Assembly: GCA_947167215.1 (NCBI GenBank)
Contig: CAMVHE010000001.1
Span: 1-64,000, forward strand
Source of the DNA: an uncultured Clostridia bacterium
Lineage (GTDB): Bacteria > Bacillota > Clostridia > Christensenellales > Aristaeellaceae
Direction: 5' to 3'
DNA length: 64,000 bases
Shown: piece by piece, positions 29,619 through 38,389 of the stretch
Layout of the letters: the number at the start of each line of letters is the position of its first letter
How positions within the stretch are numbered: the first letter of the stretch is position 1
Notes under the pieces: model-generated
Databases searched by the model: none
Seen by the model: the letters and a program-made list of their open reading frames with translations, nothing else
What the model was told of the DNA's origin: nothing
Program-made: the position numbers and the translations under genes

Positions 29619-31841
29619 ATGGTTGAACTGGATGCTGTGATAGAATCTGTTGTCTATCATAATGATGAAACGAATTATACTGTGCTTACCGTCAAAGCTG
29701 GCAAGACACCTTTTTCAGCTGTTGGTATTTTGCCGAATGTTTCAAAAGGCGAAACAATAAGCTTAAAAGGGGATTGGGTCGATCACCCTATGTATGGCCG
29801 ACAACTCAAGGTAGTTTCCTTTGATATTAATCTTCCGGATACCGCAGATGCTATTGAACGGTATCTGACAAGCGGCATTATCCGAGGAATCGGCCCTTCC
29901 ATGGCGAAGCTGATCGTTGCTCGCTTTGGAGATGAAACCCTGAAAATCATGGCAGAGACGCCGGAGCGTCTTTCAGAAGTCAGCGGAATTGGAAAGAAGA
30001 AGGCCCAAATGATAGCTGAAAGCTATGCAGAGCATTCCCATGAAAGGGAAGCTCTGATGTTCTTTCAGAAATACAATATTTCGCCTACTCTGGCAATGAG
30101 AATCATACGGGAATATGGTGAGGATGCTCAAGGAATAGTCCAGAATAATCCATATCGCCTGGTAGAGGACATCGAAGGTATTGGCTTTAAAACAGCAGAC
30201 AGTATTGCACATAGCATCGGTATTTCTGCGGATAACCCGTTCCGTGTCCATTCCGGTATTATTTATGCATTAACTGAAGCGATGGGAGAGGGAAACTGCT
30301 ATCTTCCGCGGCAGGATCTTTTGCGTTCGGCAAAATCCCTATTAAACTGCCGTATCGAACTCGTGGATAGCACGTTGGATTCGCTGCTGTTAGAACATGG
30401 CGTTAAAGCGGAAATACTGCCGGATGAGCATCGCGGAGAAATTGTTGCGGTATACTTGAACAGTGTCTATTCCGCAGAAAACCGGGTAAGCAATGCACTT
30501 TATACATTACTTCAGAGTATCCCCCAAATGGCAGCTACCGATCCTGAAGCTCAGATAAACGCCTTTGAGCGCAATGAAGGGGTTGTTTTTCACTCCATGC
30601 AACGAAAGGCGATCATGGAAGCTGTCAGTAATGGAATGAGCATCATCACGGGCGGCCCGGGTACCGGCAAGACAACCATTATCAAATGCATACTTCAATT
30701 ATTAGGACCCAAAGCAGAGATTGCCCTTGCCGCTCCGACAGGAAGAGCCGCAAAAAGAATGTCAGAAGCTTGTGAACACGAAGCAAGCACTATTCACCGA
30801 CTGTTGGAGTTCGCCGGAGAAGAAGAAGGGCATTTCCAAAGGGATGAGGATAATCCTCTGGATATTGATACCCTCATCATTGATGAGATGTCCATGGTCG
30901 ATATTTTTTTAATGAATGCGCTTCTTAAGGCCATACGTCCTGGCACCAGATTGATTATGGTCGGGGACGATGATCAATTACCCAGTGTAGGCCCAGGAAA
31001 TGTACTTCATGATATGCTCCAGAGTGGTGTAATTCCATATACAAAATTGACAGAGATTTTCCGGCAGGATGATAAGAGCATGATTGTATACAATGCTCAT
31101 CAGATTAATTTGGGAAAGGCTCCTATTGTTAATGCAAAAGGCAGCGACTTCTTTTTTGAACGCACAGAAACGGTTGCCGAGGCTGCACAACATATCATTT
31201 CTCTCTGCACTGAACGTCTCCCCAAGTTTTTGAAAATCTCACCAAAGGATATTCAAGTTCTTTCTCCTACGAAAAAAGGGGAATGTGGTGTATATGCATT
31301 AAATATCCTTTTGCAAGCAGCTATTAATCCACCTTCTCCCAGTAAGCCGGAAAGAGTACGAGGAGATGTAACATTTCGTGTACATGATAAAGTCATGCAA
31401 ACACGTAATAACTATAATCTTGAATGGGAGAGAGAGGGCCCTAATGGTTGGGAAGAGGGTACTGGAGTTTTTAACGGCGATATAGGTTATGTTAACGGAA
31501 TTGATAATGAAGATAAAACCGTTAGTGTAATCTTTGAAGATGGTCGGGAAGTAACATATGGAAGCGTTGATTTAGAAGACCTGGAGCTTGCATATTGTAT
31601 TTCAATTCATAAAAGTCAGGGGAGCGAGTTTAAAGCAGTTGTCATTCCTTCGGTTGGTGGTCCACCGATGTTACTAAACCGGAACCTTATATATACTGGT
31701 GTCACCAGGGCAAAGCAGTTGGTTGTTTTAGTTGGAAAAACAGAGTATTTAGATCAGATGATTCATAATACACGTATTCGCAAACGCAACTCCGCCCTAT
31801 GCTGGCGTTTGCAACAACGAAAGATATTGTTTAATACATAG
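29619..31841 (+). CDS. recD2: RecD2-type ATP-dependent DNA helicase
   Basis: The 740-residue SF1B 5'-3' helicase acts in DNA repair without RecBC. It has an N-terminal OB-like domain, helix-hairpin-helix repeats ('GIIRGIGPSMAKLIVARFG', 'LSEVSGIGKKKAQMIAESY', 'LVEDIEGIGFKTADSIA'), a Walker A 'TGGPGTGKTTII' (about residue 348), Walker B 'LIIDEMSMVDIFL', motif III 'GDDDQLPSVGPGNVL' and the UvrD C-like end 'AYCISIHKSQGSEFKAV' with 'YTGVTRAKQLVVLVG'. I chose the ATG at 29619, with GAGGTG nine bases upstream. The stop codon lies inside a 30-bp palindrome. Confidence 0.95.
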   Translation: MVELDAVIESVVYHNDETNYTVLTVKAGKTPFSAVGILPNVSKGETISLKGDWVDHPMYGRQLKVVSFDINLPDTADAIERYLTSGIIRGIGPSMAKLIVARFGDETLKIMAETPERLSEVSGIGKKKAQMIAESYAEHSHEREALMFFQKYNISPTLAMRIIREYGEDAQGIVQNNPYRLVEDIEGIGFKTADSIAHSIGISADNPFRVHSGIIYALTEAMGEGNCYLPRQDLLRSAKSLLNCRIELVDSTLDSLLLEHGVKAEILPDEHRGEIVAVYLNSVYSAENRVSNALYTLLQSIPQMAATDPEAQINAFERNEGVVFHSMQRKAIMEAVSNGMSIITGGPGTGKTTIIKCILQLLGPKAEIALAAPTGRAAKRMSEACEHEASTIHRLLEFAGEEEGHFQRDEDNPLDIDTLIIDEMSMVDIFLMNALLKAIRPGTRLIMVGDDDQLPSVGPGNVLHDMLQSGVIPYTKLTEIFRQDDKSMIVYNAHQINLGKAPIVNAKGSDFFFERTETVAEAAQHIISLCTERLPKFLKISPKDIQVLSPTKKGECGVYALNILLQAAINPPSPSKPERVRGDVTFRVHDKVMQTRNNYNLEWEREGPNGWEEGTGVFNGDIGYVNGIDNEDKTVSVIFEDGREVTYGSVDLEDLELAYCISIHKSQGSEFKAVVIPSVGGPPMLLNRNLIYTGVTRAKQLVVLVGKTEYLDQMIHNTRIRKRNSALCWRLQQRKILFNT

Positions 31842-31870
31842 CTTGCATGCAAGCTATGTATTCTTGTTTA
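31833..31870 (+). terminator. Perfect 30-bp palindrome over the recD2 stop, likely terminator
   Basis: AATACATAGCTTGCA is followed by its exact reverse complement (31833-31862), and CTTGTTTA comes next. As RNA it folds into a 13-bp stem with a CATG loop. The recD2 TAG stop (31839-31841) lies in the left arm, so ribosomes at the stop would compete with folding. The T-tract is weak. Confidence 0.6.
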
Positions 31871-32030
31871 TAGGATAATTAGAGGAATTATGGGGAGGGG
31901 GAGTGTTTTTGTTTTGATTGTTGAGCGAACAAAGGGATAGTCTTGACTGAATCCAGAATGGGCATAACATGACTCCTGTATTATCAAAATTGATTTCACA
32001 AACAAAAGGAAGTTTTCACTGCTGCAGAAT
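31871..32030. other. Short spacer before the IS remnant
   Basis: About 160 bases hold no frame with a ribosome site and no recognised motif. They end exactly where the left terminal inverted repeat of the IS remnant begins. Confidence 0.4.
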
Positions 32031-32053
32031 AGCTAGTGCCTGCTTAACAAACC
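32031..32053 (+). repeat. Left terminal inverted repeat of the IS remnant
   Basis: This is 23 bp, identical to the reverse complement of the right end except for C versus T at its tenth base. Confidence 0.85.
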
Positions 32054-32169
32054 GGGAAGTGTTGTAAATAAAGGTTTTCAGGTGATAATCTGCTATACTA
32101 AGTGCAAGGCTTTTGGAGATAAAATGACGTATTTATTGGCTTTGTGGCTTGCACTTGGAGGTGAAAATC

Positions 32170-32535
32170 ATGTACAAATCCACAAATTACGAACAGTAGC
32201 AGCTCAGTTTCTTTCACTTCAATCAGACCTGCGGTATGGGATTGGACAAAGAGAACGAAAGAATTAATAATGCTAACAGACTTCCTTGGAAAGCAAGGGG
32301 AATACCGTATGCGGCTCTGTTTACTGGAATCTAGTGGCAAGTAGCAAAGCATTGCAGGAGAGTACTAGGAGCCCTTATTTTCCAGTTACGAAAGGTTATT
32401 TTGACAAGATACCTTGCAAAATAACCACAAGAGAATTCGTATTATCCGTATTTCATCGTTCTAGAAGAATTTCAGCATTAGCAGCCTTTTACTCACTACC
32501 GGCTATATGGAGGAAACGCATTAGCCGGGAATCTT
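32170..32535 (+). pseudogene. Transposase fragment, DUF772/IS1182-IS5 type, with nonsense mutations
   Basis: A strong GGAGGTGA site precedes ATG at 32170, and the frame reads 'MYKSTNYEQ' then a TAG stop, then 'QLSFFHFNQTCGMGLDKEN', 'RLPWKARGIPYAALFTGI', stop, 'RRVLGALIFQLRKVILTRYL', stop, 'PQENSYYPYFIVLEEFQH', stop, 'QPFTHY'. All pieces stay in one frame. This is the N-terminal (InsH/DUF772) domain of DDE transposases, whose intact forms have the same order of 'LDKxNxW', 'Y..LF', 'ALGALIIQ', 'ENPYYQYFIGL..FQ'. At least four in-frame stops and the missing DDE domain make it non-functional. The family assignment is from memory of the pattern, not from a search. Confidence 0.78.
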
Positions 32536-32631
32536 CGGGACATTCAAACTTGCAGTTGAATAGATCGAGAAAGAAAAGGAGAAGCCTGGCAAAGGAGAGT
32601 AGAATCATGCCTCCCTGGCATCGATTTTTTA

Positions 32632-32676
32632 AATAGAGGGTTTGTTAAGCAGACACTAGCTAACAAAACCTCTATT
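32632..32676. repeat. Hairpin spanning the right end of the IS remnant
   Basis: AATAGAGGGTTTGTTA (32632-32647) pairs with TAACAAAACCTCTATT (32661-32676) with one mismatch, giving a 16-bp stem around a 13-base loop. The right terminal repeat of the IS lies in its left half and loop, so the structure straddles the element boundary. Confidence 0.7.
32639..32661 (-). repeat. Right terminal inverted repeat of the IS remnant
   Basis: GGTTTGTTAAGCAGACACTAGCT is the reverse complement of the left end with one difference over 23 bp. Confidence 0.85.
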
Positions 32677-32884
32677 AACACCGAGCCTGCTATTGGTTAT
32701 ATTGGTTTCCTCCTCCCAGACACAATTATCTATCAAATCCATAATTGCCAGAGCAATGATGCCGTTCCCGAGAAGGGAAATCATTGACAGTTTCCGTATT
32801 GTTTCAAAAGGATTGAGCGTTCCGTTGGACCGAAATAGACGTTCCATTTTCCGAAATTCCAGTTTATAAAGCGTGACAGGTATT

Positions 32885-33000
32885 GCTGACATTCAAGCTG
32901 ATCAGTTTATCGTCATATCAACTGGTCAAAAACAATATCAAGTGGTCAATAAACGCAGACATTTAAGGCTGATCAAGTAATTTATAGTCATGTCAACTGT
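32885..33000. repeat. Degenerate tandem repeats, perhaps an old transposon end
   Basis: A unit with GCTGATCA, then GTCATATCAACTG or GTCATGTCAACTG, occurs twice with a period of about 70 bases. A shorter ATCAACTGGTCAAAAACA / ATCAAGTGGTCAATAAAC pair lies between them. The preceding 32677-32884 holds only a minus-strand frame of 78 codons without a ribosome site, which I do not recognise. Confidence 0.5.
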
Positions 33001-33017
33001 GCTCGAAACAGCGTATC

Positions 33018-33048
33018 ATAAAAAAGCCAGCGTCTTGCAACGCTGGCT
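33018..33048 (-). terminator. Terminator of clpB
   Basis: On the minus strand AGCCAGCG, loop TTGCAAGA, CGCTGGCT is followed by TTTTTTATG. It lies about 60 bases after the clpB stop. Confidence 0.92.
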
Positions 33049-33107
33049 GTCATCATAAGATTTTTTTCCTCAAGCCGTTTACGGTTTTTTTTGAGTGGTA
33101 ACGATTA

Positions 33108-35711
33108 TTAGGCTTCAATTATTTCATCTACTACGAGATCAGATCCGTCATAATCAACCACAAGCCTAGATTTCGGGACCAGATCATCAGCAATAATTTT
33201 CCTTGCAATCAATGTTTCCACAGTTTTCTGAAGGAATCTCTTGAGCGGTCGTGCACCGTAGATTGGATCATAGCCTTGGGCGATAATATAGCTACGAGCA
33301 CTGTCAGTTAATTCTGTGGACAGTTGCTTATCGGCTAGACGACGATTAAGATCAGCTATCTGCAAATCAATGATCTGATCAATCTCATCCTTTGTCAAAG
33401 GTTTGTAGAAGACAATTTCATCAAGTCGATTAAGAAACTCGGGGCGGAAACTGCGTTTTAGGAGTGTTTCTACTTCCGCTTTTGCATTTTCGGAAATGTT
33501 TCCATTTGAGTCAATACCGTCCAGTATAGCAGAAGACCCGAGGTTAGAAGTAAGAATAAGGATTGTGTTTTTGAAATCCACGGTTCTACCCTGAGAATCT
33601 GTGATTCTACCATCATCAAGCACCTGCAACAGGACATTAAAGACATCAGGATGTGCTTTTTCTACTTCGTCAAAAAGAACAACTGAATAAGGTCTGCGAC
33701 GAACAGCCTCCGTCAATTGACCACCTTCGTCATAACCAACATATCCGGGAGGTGCTCCAATCAGACGAGAAACACTGAACTTTTCCATATACTCACTCAT
33801 ATCGATACGAACCATATTTTTTTCATCATCGAAGAGTGCTTGGGCCAATGCTTTTGCCAGTTCTGTTTTACCAACACCCGTAGGACCTAAGAAGAGGAAA
33901 GAGCCAATGGGGCGGTTGGGGTTTTGAATGCCAGCACGTGAACGAAGAATTGCATCACAGACTTTTTGTACTGCCTCATCCTGACCGATGACCCGTTTAT
34001 GGAGTTCACTATCAAGATGGAGAAGCTTTTCTTTTTCAGCTTCCATCAGCTTTGAAACGGGAATTCCAGTCCACCTTGCAATTATTTTTGCAATTTCATC
34101 CTCTGTCACACGATCTCGAACTAATGTACTGTCATTTTTTGCTTGTTCAGCAAATAATTCCTGTTCACTCAGTTCTTTCTGCAGTTGCGGCAGTTTTCCA
34201 TATTTAAGCTCAGCCGCCTTGTTCAAATCATAGTTCCGTTCGGCTGCCGCTATCTCACCGCCAATGTGTTCTATTTCCTCGCGAAGCTTCTGTACTTTGC
34301 TGATTGCATTTTTTTCATTTTCCCAACGTGCTTTCATGGCATTGAACTGCTCACGCATATCAGCAAGCTCTTTTTCAATGGTGCGAAGACGTTCCTGGGA
34401 AATCTGGTCATCTTCTTTTTTCAAGGCAGCTTCTTCAATTTCATGCTGCATAATATGCCGACGAATGTCATCAAGTTCCTGCGGCATAGAATCCATCTCT
34501 GTACGGATTGTAGCGCAAGCTTCATCGACCAAATCGATTGCTTTATCTGGCAGAAAACGATCGGAAATATATCGGTTCGAAAGCGTTGCAGCGGCAATCA
34601 ATGCCTGATCCTGTATTTTTACACCATGATATACTTCATAACGTTCCTTCAGTCCCCGCAAAATGGATATAGTATCTTCTACGGTAGGCTCCGAAACCAT
34701 CACGGGCTGGAAACGACGTTCCAAAGCCGCATCTTTCTCAATGTATTTTCTGTACTCATTGAGCGTAGTAGCGCCGATGCAATGTAATTCTCCACGTGCC
34801 AACATTGGTTTAAGAAGATTACCAGCATCCATACTGCCTTCTGTTTTGCCAGCTCCGACAATGGTATGCAATTCATCAATGAAAAGAATGATTTTTCCAT
34901 CACTGGATTTAATATCGTTCAATACTGCTTTAAGCCGTTCTTCGAACTCTCCACGATATTTTGCACCGGCAACAAGGGCACCCATGTCCAACGAGAAGAT
35001 CGTTTTATTTTTCAGACTGTCTGGTACATCACCACGAACAATTCTCTGTGCCAATCCTTCTACAATAGCGGTTTTACCAACACCTGGCTCGCCAATCAAT
35101 ACAGGGTTATTCTTGGTTTTTCTTGAAAGTATCCGGATTGTATTCCGAATTTCATTGTCTCGTCCAATAACAGGATCCAGTTTATTCTGCTTTGCCAATT
35201 CCACCAGATCCTGCCCAAATTTCTTAAGAGCATCATAAGTATCTTCGGGGGATTCACTTGTAACTCTTGTACTACCTCGGACACTCTGGAGTACTTTCAG
35301 AAATTTTCCGCGATTGAGTCCCCAACCGTCAAATATCGTTTTGAGTGTCCGACTTGCAGTAGCCATAATAGCAAGAAATAGATGTTCGACGCTAAGATAT
35401 TCATCTTTCATCTGCACCATTTCAGACTCAGCTTTGGTCAAAACATCATTAAACTCTTTAGATATCTGCGGCTGCTGATTACTTCCTGCTATCTTTGGAA
35501 GTTGCGATATAGTTCTCTCTAATTCTGCATAAGCATTGTTAGTATCAATTCCCATCTGAGCAAAGAGGGAAGGGATAAGACCATTTTCCTGATGCAATAA
35601 CGCTGCGGTAAGATGAATCGGCTCAACTTGTGGATTACCATAGGTTTGTGCCAACTGCGATGCATCCTGGAAAGCTTCTATTGATTTTTGTGTAAAGCGA
35701 TTTGCATTCAT
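33108..35711 (-). CDS. clpB: ClpB protein disaggregase
   Basis: The 867-residue Hsp100 AAA+ unfoldase rescues aggregated proteins with DnaK. It has the N-terminal domain (about 1-145), the first ATPase with '[20 protein letters not shown]' and '[12 protein letters not shown]', the long middle coiled coil (about 400-520) that separates ClpB from ClpA, C and E, and the second ATPase with '[19 protein letters not shown]' and '[13 protein letters not shown]'. The end contains '[13 protein letters not shown]'. The start is the ATG with AGGAG eight bases upstream ('[14 protein letters not shown]'); upstream in-frame ATGs lack such a site. A CtsR-like operator overlaps its promoter. It is transcribed alone. 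Confidence 0.97.
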   Translation of the reverse strand: MNANRFTQKSIEAFQDASQLAQTYGNPQVEPIHLTAALLHQENGLIPSLFAQMGIDTNNAYAELERTISQLPKIAGSNQQPQISKEFNDVLTKAESEMVQMKDEYLSVEHLFLAIMATASRTLKTIFDGWGLNRGKFLKVLQSVRGSTRVTSESPEDTYDALKKFGQDLVELAKQNKLDPVIGRDNEIRNTIRILSRKTKNNPVLIGEPGVGKTAIVEGLAQRIVRGDVPDSLKNKTIFSLDMGALVAGAKYRGEFEERLKAVLNDIKSSDGKIILFIDELHTIVGAGKTEGSMDAGNLLKPMLARGELHCIGATTLNEYRKYIEKDAALERRFQPVMVSEPTVEDTISILRGLKERYEVYHGVKIQDQALIAAATLSNRYISDRFLPDKAIDLVDEACATIRTEMDSMPQELDDIRRHIMQHEIEEAALKKEDDQISQERLRTIEKELADMREQFNAMKARWENEKNAISKVQKLREEIEHIGGEIAAAERNYDLNKAAELKYGKLPQLQKELSEQELFAEQAKNDSTLVRDRVTEDEIAKIIARWTGIPVSKLMEAEKEKLLHLDSELHKRVIGQDEAVQKVCDAILRSRAGIQNPNRPIGSFLFLGPTGVGKTELAKALAQALFDDEKNMVRIDMSEYMEKFSVSRLIGAPPGYVGYDEGGQLTEAVRRRPYSVVLFDEVEKAHPDVFNVLLQVLDDGRITDSQGRTVDFKNTILILTSNLGSSAILDGIDSNGNISENAKAEVETLLKRSFRPEFLNRLDEIVFYKPLTKDEIDQIIDLQIADLNRRLADKQLSTELTDSARSYIIAQGYDPIYGARPLKRFLQKTVETLIARKIIADDLVPKSRLVVDYDGSDLVVDEIIEA

Positions 35712-35778
35712 ACAATTCACTCCTATCATCAAGGGAGCATTCCCTGTTTTTCTTTGACCTTTATCTTTCGACAGACAT

Positions 35779-35808
35779 AGTATAACATAGTCAAAGATAG
35801 TCAGTAAA
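35779..35808 (-). promoter_or_regulatory. clpB promoter with CtsR-like operator
   Basis: On the minus strand TTTACT (35803-35808) and TATACT (35779-35784) form a promoter with an 18-base spacer. Across it on the plus strand lies AGTCAAA-GAT-AGTCAGT (35789-35805), close to the CtsR heptad repeat RGTCAAA-NAN-RGTCAAA, with the second half imperfect. CtsR represses clp genes in Bacillota until heat stress. No ctsR gene is in the window. Confidence 0.55.
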
Positions 35809-35975
35809 TGTTAATGATTCACGAAATTCCGGCTGTAAATATATATTGTTATCACAAAATATAAAAAAGTAATCCTTGTTATGTAACGTTGGTGTCCTTT
35901 TTCCGGCAAACCGCCTGTAGAATTCCTCACATCATTATTATCCCAGTATTACGCCTAGGCATGCTGATTGTTTTT

Positions 35976-37964
35976 TCACTTTGAATACTTGTCAAACCAG
36001 GCAGTGATTTCTTTTAGACGTCGGAGACGGTGAGCCGGTTTACCTGTACGCGAAAGGTCATGGTTTTCACCGTGAAATACTACCATACGCGTCGGAATCC
36101 GCAAATAAACAAGTGCAGTATAAAGCTGGTATGCTTCAGCGATTGGACAACGGTAGTCTTCTTCACTATGAATGATAAGAGTAGGGGTTTTTGCATTCTG
36201 AATGTACTTTAATGGAGAGACATTCCACATTTCATCCATACCTTTTTGGGAATATGGGTTTGAACTGCAAACCTTAAAATTCGAAATAGGCGGGATATCG
36301 CTCAGACCGTACATTGTTATCCAGTTGGATATACTGCGTTGTGTGGCAATGCAACAAAAGGCATCTGTATGGCCCAGAATCCAATTGCTCATATATCCTC
36401 CATAGGAGCCTCCGGTACAACACAGTTTTTGGGGATCTATAGATGGGAAAGCTTCCAGTACCTTGTCTTTAAAAGCCATAATCTGCTGAAAATCGATGCT
36501 TCCCCATTGAAGATCAAGATAAGAAAACGCGTCTCCTCTACCATCAGAGCCATGTGGGTTACAGAAAAACACTATATAGCCTCTTGCTACCCAAACTTGC
36601 ATTTCGTGAAAAAAAATCGGTCCATAAGCGCACTTTGGTCCTCCATGAATGTCCAGTATTGCAGGGTATCTTTTAGCAGGATCATATTTTTCAGGAAGAA
36701 GGACCCATCCATCAATTTCTTCATCATTTAATTGAGCTGATAAGGGATGAGGTTGCGCAATGTAGGTACCAGACAGCACATCTGTGTTCCAATCTGTTAA
36801 ACAGACTAATTCCTTATTATTTGAAAAGTAAAGCTCTGGCAGTTTCATGTCGAGCATGCCTGCGAAGGTAACTTTTCCATTAAATACATCATAATCGCTT
36901 ATTAGTCCATTGGTTGAAACTACCGTTTTTATGACTCCATCTAAGCCGATGCATTTCAGTGTGCAGCCAAATCTCTCCAATGCAGTAAAATAGAGGAGTT
37001 CACCATCTGCCTTTGTGAAGCGGCTGTCTCCGTATACAACGTCCGTCAGCATATCATTTCCGAAGCTTATATCTTCATCGGATAAAAGCTTCATTTCTAA
37101 AGATTTAGTATCAAATGTGTAGAAAAATGGATTTTCATTGTTTCCGAAACGTTTTCCAGTCGCTCCGATTACTATCAAAGTATCCTGAATACACTCAATA
37201 GATTGGATGATCAGTCGCGGACCTAAGATCTGCCGTGTTTTACCTGTTTCGAGATTAATGCAATAGAGACTTTGACGATTTGGACGATGATTCCTGTAAG
37301 AAACTCCGCTATAATAGATGCAAGAGCCATGTACACGGAAAAATTCAACGTCAGTAAGTGGTCCCGTTAATCGTTTTAATCGCCTCTCATTTTTAATGTA
37401 GAGAAACAGTGCATTGCGTTTTCCTTGAATCATGCCTTGTCCGTTGGAAAAAACAGGCGATTCAGTCAAAACGTCATAATCTTTTTCCTCGTTGAGTTTT
37501 TTTAATTTCGTTATCCTTTTCTTATCATCTAAGGTGTATAAATCAGGGGTTTCTATGCGGATAGCCCCTGTCATAAGCAAATTTCCATCTTCTAAAAGTG
37601 TGATATTTCCAGCGTTTATTGGTAAGCAATAAGCTAATTCGGCCTCACCACCATTGAGTGGAAGGCGATACAACGTAGTGGATTCCAGGAACTCATCTGT
37701 CTCTGAGTCCTTACGCCTTTTATCGCGCTTATCAGTGACGAATAACAGATGTTCATCATCTTCAAAAAAGAATTCTCCAATTCTGCCATCACTTACCATG
37801 AGATGATCCGCTATTTCATCTCGCATCCGCAATTGATTCACATATTCATTTTTATTCCTATCGATTTTGGTCAGAAGATAGGCAAGTTTACCACCATCTG
37901 GAGAATAAGTTAGTGAGGAAAGAAAACGAAAATCCATGAAGCTATCCATTGATATCTGTTTCAT
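35976..37964 (-). CDS. S9-family serine peptidase (prolyl oligopeptidase fold)
   Basis: The cytoplasmic peptidase has 662 residues, with an N-terminal beta-propeller (about 1-400; WD-like 'LTYSPDGGKLAYLLTKI') and a C-terminal alpha/beta-hydrolase domain. The catalytic Ser is in 'CTGGSYGGYMSNW', the Asp in 'IHSEEDYRCP' and the His in 'HGENHDLSRTG'. The oxyanion part is 'DIHGGPKCAYG'. It resembles acylaminoacyl- or dipeptidyl-peptidases that trim oligopeptides. There is no signal peptide. An AAAGGAGACG site precedes the ATG. Its neighbours do not suggest a specific substrate. Confidence 0.9.
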   Translation of the reverse strand: MKQISMDSFMDFRFLSSLTYSPDGGKLAYLLTKIDRNKNEYVNQLRMRDEIADHLMVSDGRIGEFFFEDDEHLLFVTDKRDKRRKDSETDEFLESTTLYRLPLNGGEAELAYCLPINAGNITLLEDGNLLMTGAIRIETPDLYTLDDKKRITKLKKLNEEKDYDVLTESPVFSNGQGMIQGKRNALFLYIKNERRLKRLTGPLTDVEFFRVHGSCIYYSGVSYRNHRPNRQSLYCINLETGKTRQILGPRLIIQSIECIQDTLIVIGATGKRFGNNENPFFYTFDTKSLEMKLLSDEDISFGNDMLTDVVYGDSRFTKADGELLYFTALERFGCTLKCIGLDGVIKTVVSTNGLISDYDVFNGKVTFAGMLDMKLPELYFSNNKELVCLTDWNTDVLSGTYIAQPHPLSAQLNDEEIDGWVLLPEKYDPAKRYPAILDIHGGPKCAYGPIFFHEMQVWVARGYIVFFCNPHGSDGRGDAFSYLDLQWGSIDFQQIMAFKDKVLEAFPSIDPQKLCCTGGSYGGYMSNWILGHTDAFCCIATQRSISNWITMYGLSDIPPISNFKVCSSNPYSQKGMDEMWNVSPLKYIQNAKTPTLIIHSEEDYRCPIAEAYQLYTALVYLRIPTRMVVFHGENHDLSRTGKPAHRLRRLKEITAWFDKYSK

Positions 37965-38089
37965 AAGGAACGTCTCCTTTTTCGATAAGATAAAGCATTT
38001 AAGAAAAGGAACATCGGCGATTTCAAAATGTGATGCATCAGAGGTACCCGATTTCCAAGAAAAAAGAGCGTCAGCGGGTTATCACAACG

Positions 38090-38131
38090 AAAAAGTAGAA
38101 AAAGAAAGAACCCCTTAAACAAGGGGTTCTT
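38090..38131 (-). terminator. Terminator of the tRNA-Tyr/tRNA-Leu transcript
   Basis: On the minus strand AAGAACCCCTT, a GTTT loop and AAGGGGTTCTT form a perfect 11-bp stem followed by TTCTTTTTCTACTTTTTC. It begins at the CCA end of tRNA-Leu. Confidence 0.93.
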
Positions 38132-38217
38132 GGTGCGGGAAACAGGACTTGAACCTGCATGTCCTTGCGAACACTAGAACCTGAATCTAGCGCGTCTGCC
38201 AATTCCGCCATTCCCGC
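38131..38217 (-). tRNA. tRNA-Leu (CAG anticodon)
   Basis: This 87-base class II tRNA has a long variable arm and an encoded CCA. The acceptor is GCGGGAA paired with TTCCCGC. The anticodon stem-loop CTAGA-TTCAGGT-TCTAG gives CAG, reading CTG. The T-arm has GGTTCAAGTCC. It is cotranscribed with the tRNA-Tyr 7 bases upstream. Confidence 0.96.
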
Positions 38218-38224
38218 GAAAAGT

Positions 38225-38309
<85 letters not shown>

Positions 38310-38321
38310 ACAACAGAGTAA

Positions 38322-38350
38322 ATTTTAACACAGTAGCCAAACGCTGTCAA
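38322..38350 (-). promoter_or_regulatory. Promoter of the tRNA-Tyr/tRNA-Leu pair
   Basis: On the minus strand a perfect TTGACA (38345-38350), a 17-base spacer and TAAAAT (38322-38327) lie 12 bases before the mature tRNA-Tyr. Confidence 0.9.
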
Positions 38351-38389
38351 TAGCAAAATTGAAAATAATGAAAAAGCTGATTATCACAA

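Larger units (their letters stand above)
32031..32661 (+). mobile_element. Decayed insertion sequence with both terminal inverted repeats
   Basis: The 631-bp stretch is bounded by 23-bp inverted repeats: AGCTAGTGCCTGCTTAACAA+ACC at 32031-32053 and its reverse complement at 32639-32661 with a single mismatch. Between them lies a broken transposase gene in the left-to-right direction. Complete elements of this sort, with a transposase of about 450-550 residues, are roughly 1.5-2 kb, so much of the middle and end must be deleted. No target duplication is obvious. It sits between the recD2 end and the clpB terminator, where insertion does no harm. It is non-autonomous but could be moved in trans if the ends still work. 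Confidence 0.8.

Noticed and set aside
32656..32892. Minus-strand frame of 78 codons as a small gene
   Set aside because: It has no ribosome site, no recognised family and crosses the IS-end hairpin. It may be a relic but cannot be supported as a gene.
34185..34787. Plus-strand frame of 200 codons inside clpB
   Set aside because: It is antisense to the conserved AAA+ core of ClpB; composition is Phe/Ile/Cys-rich as expected for a shadow.
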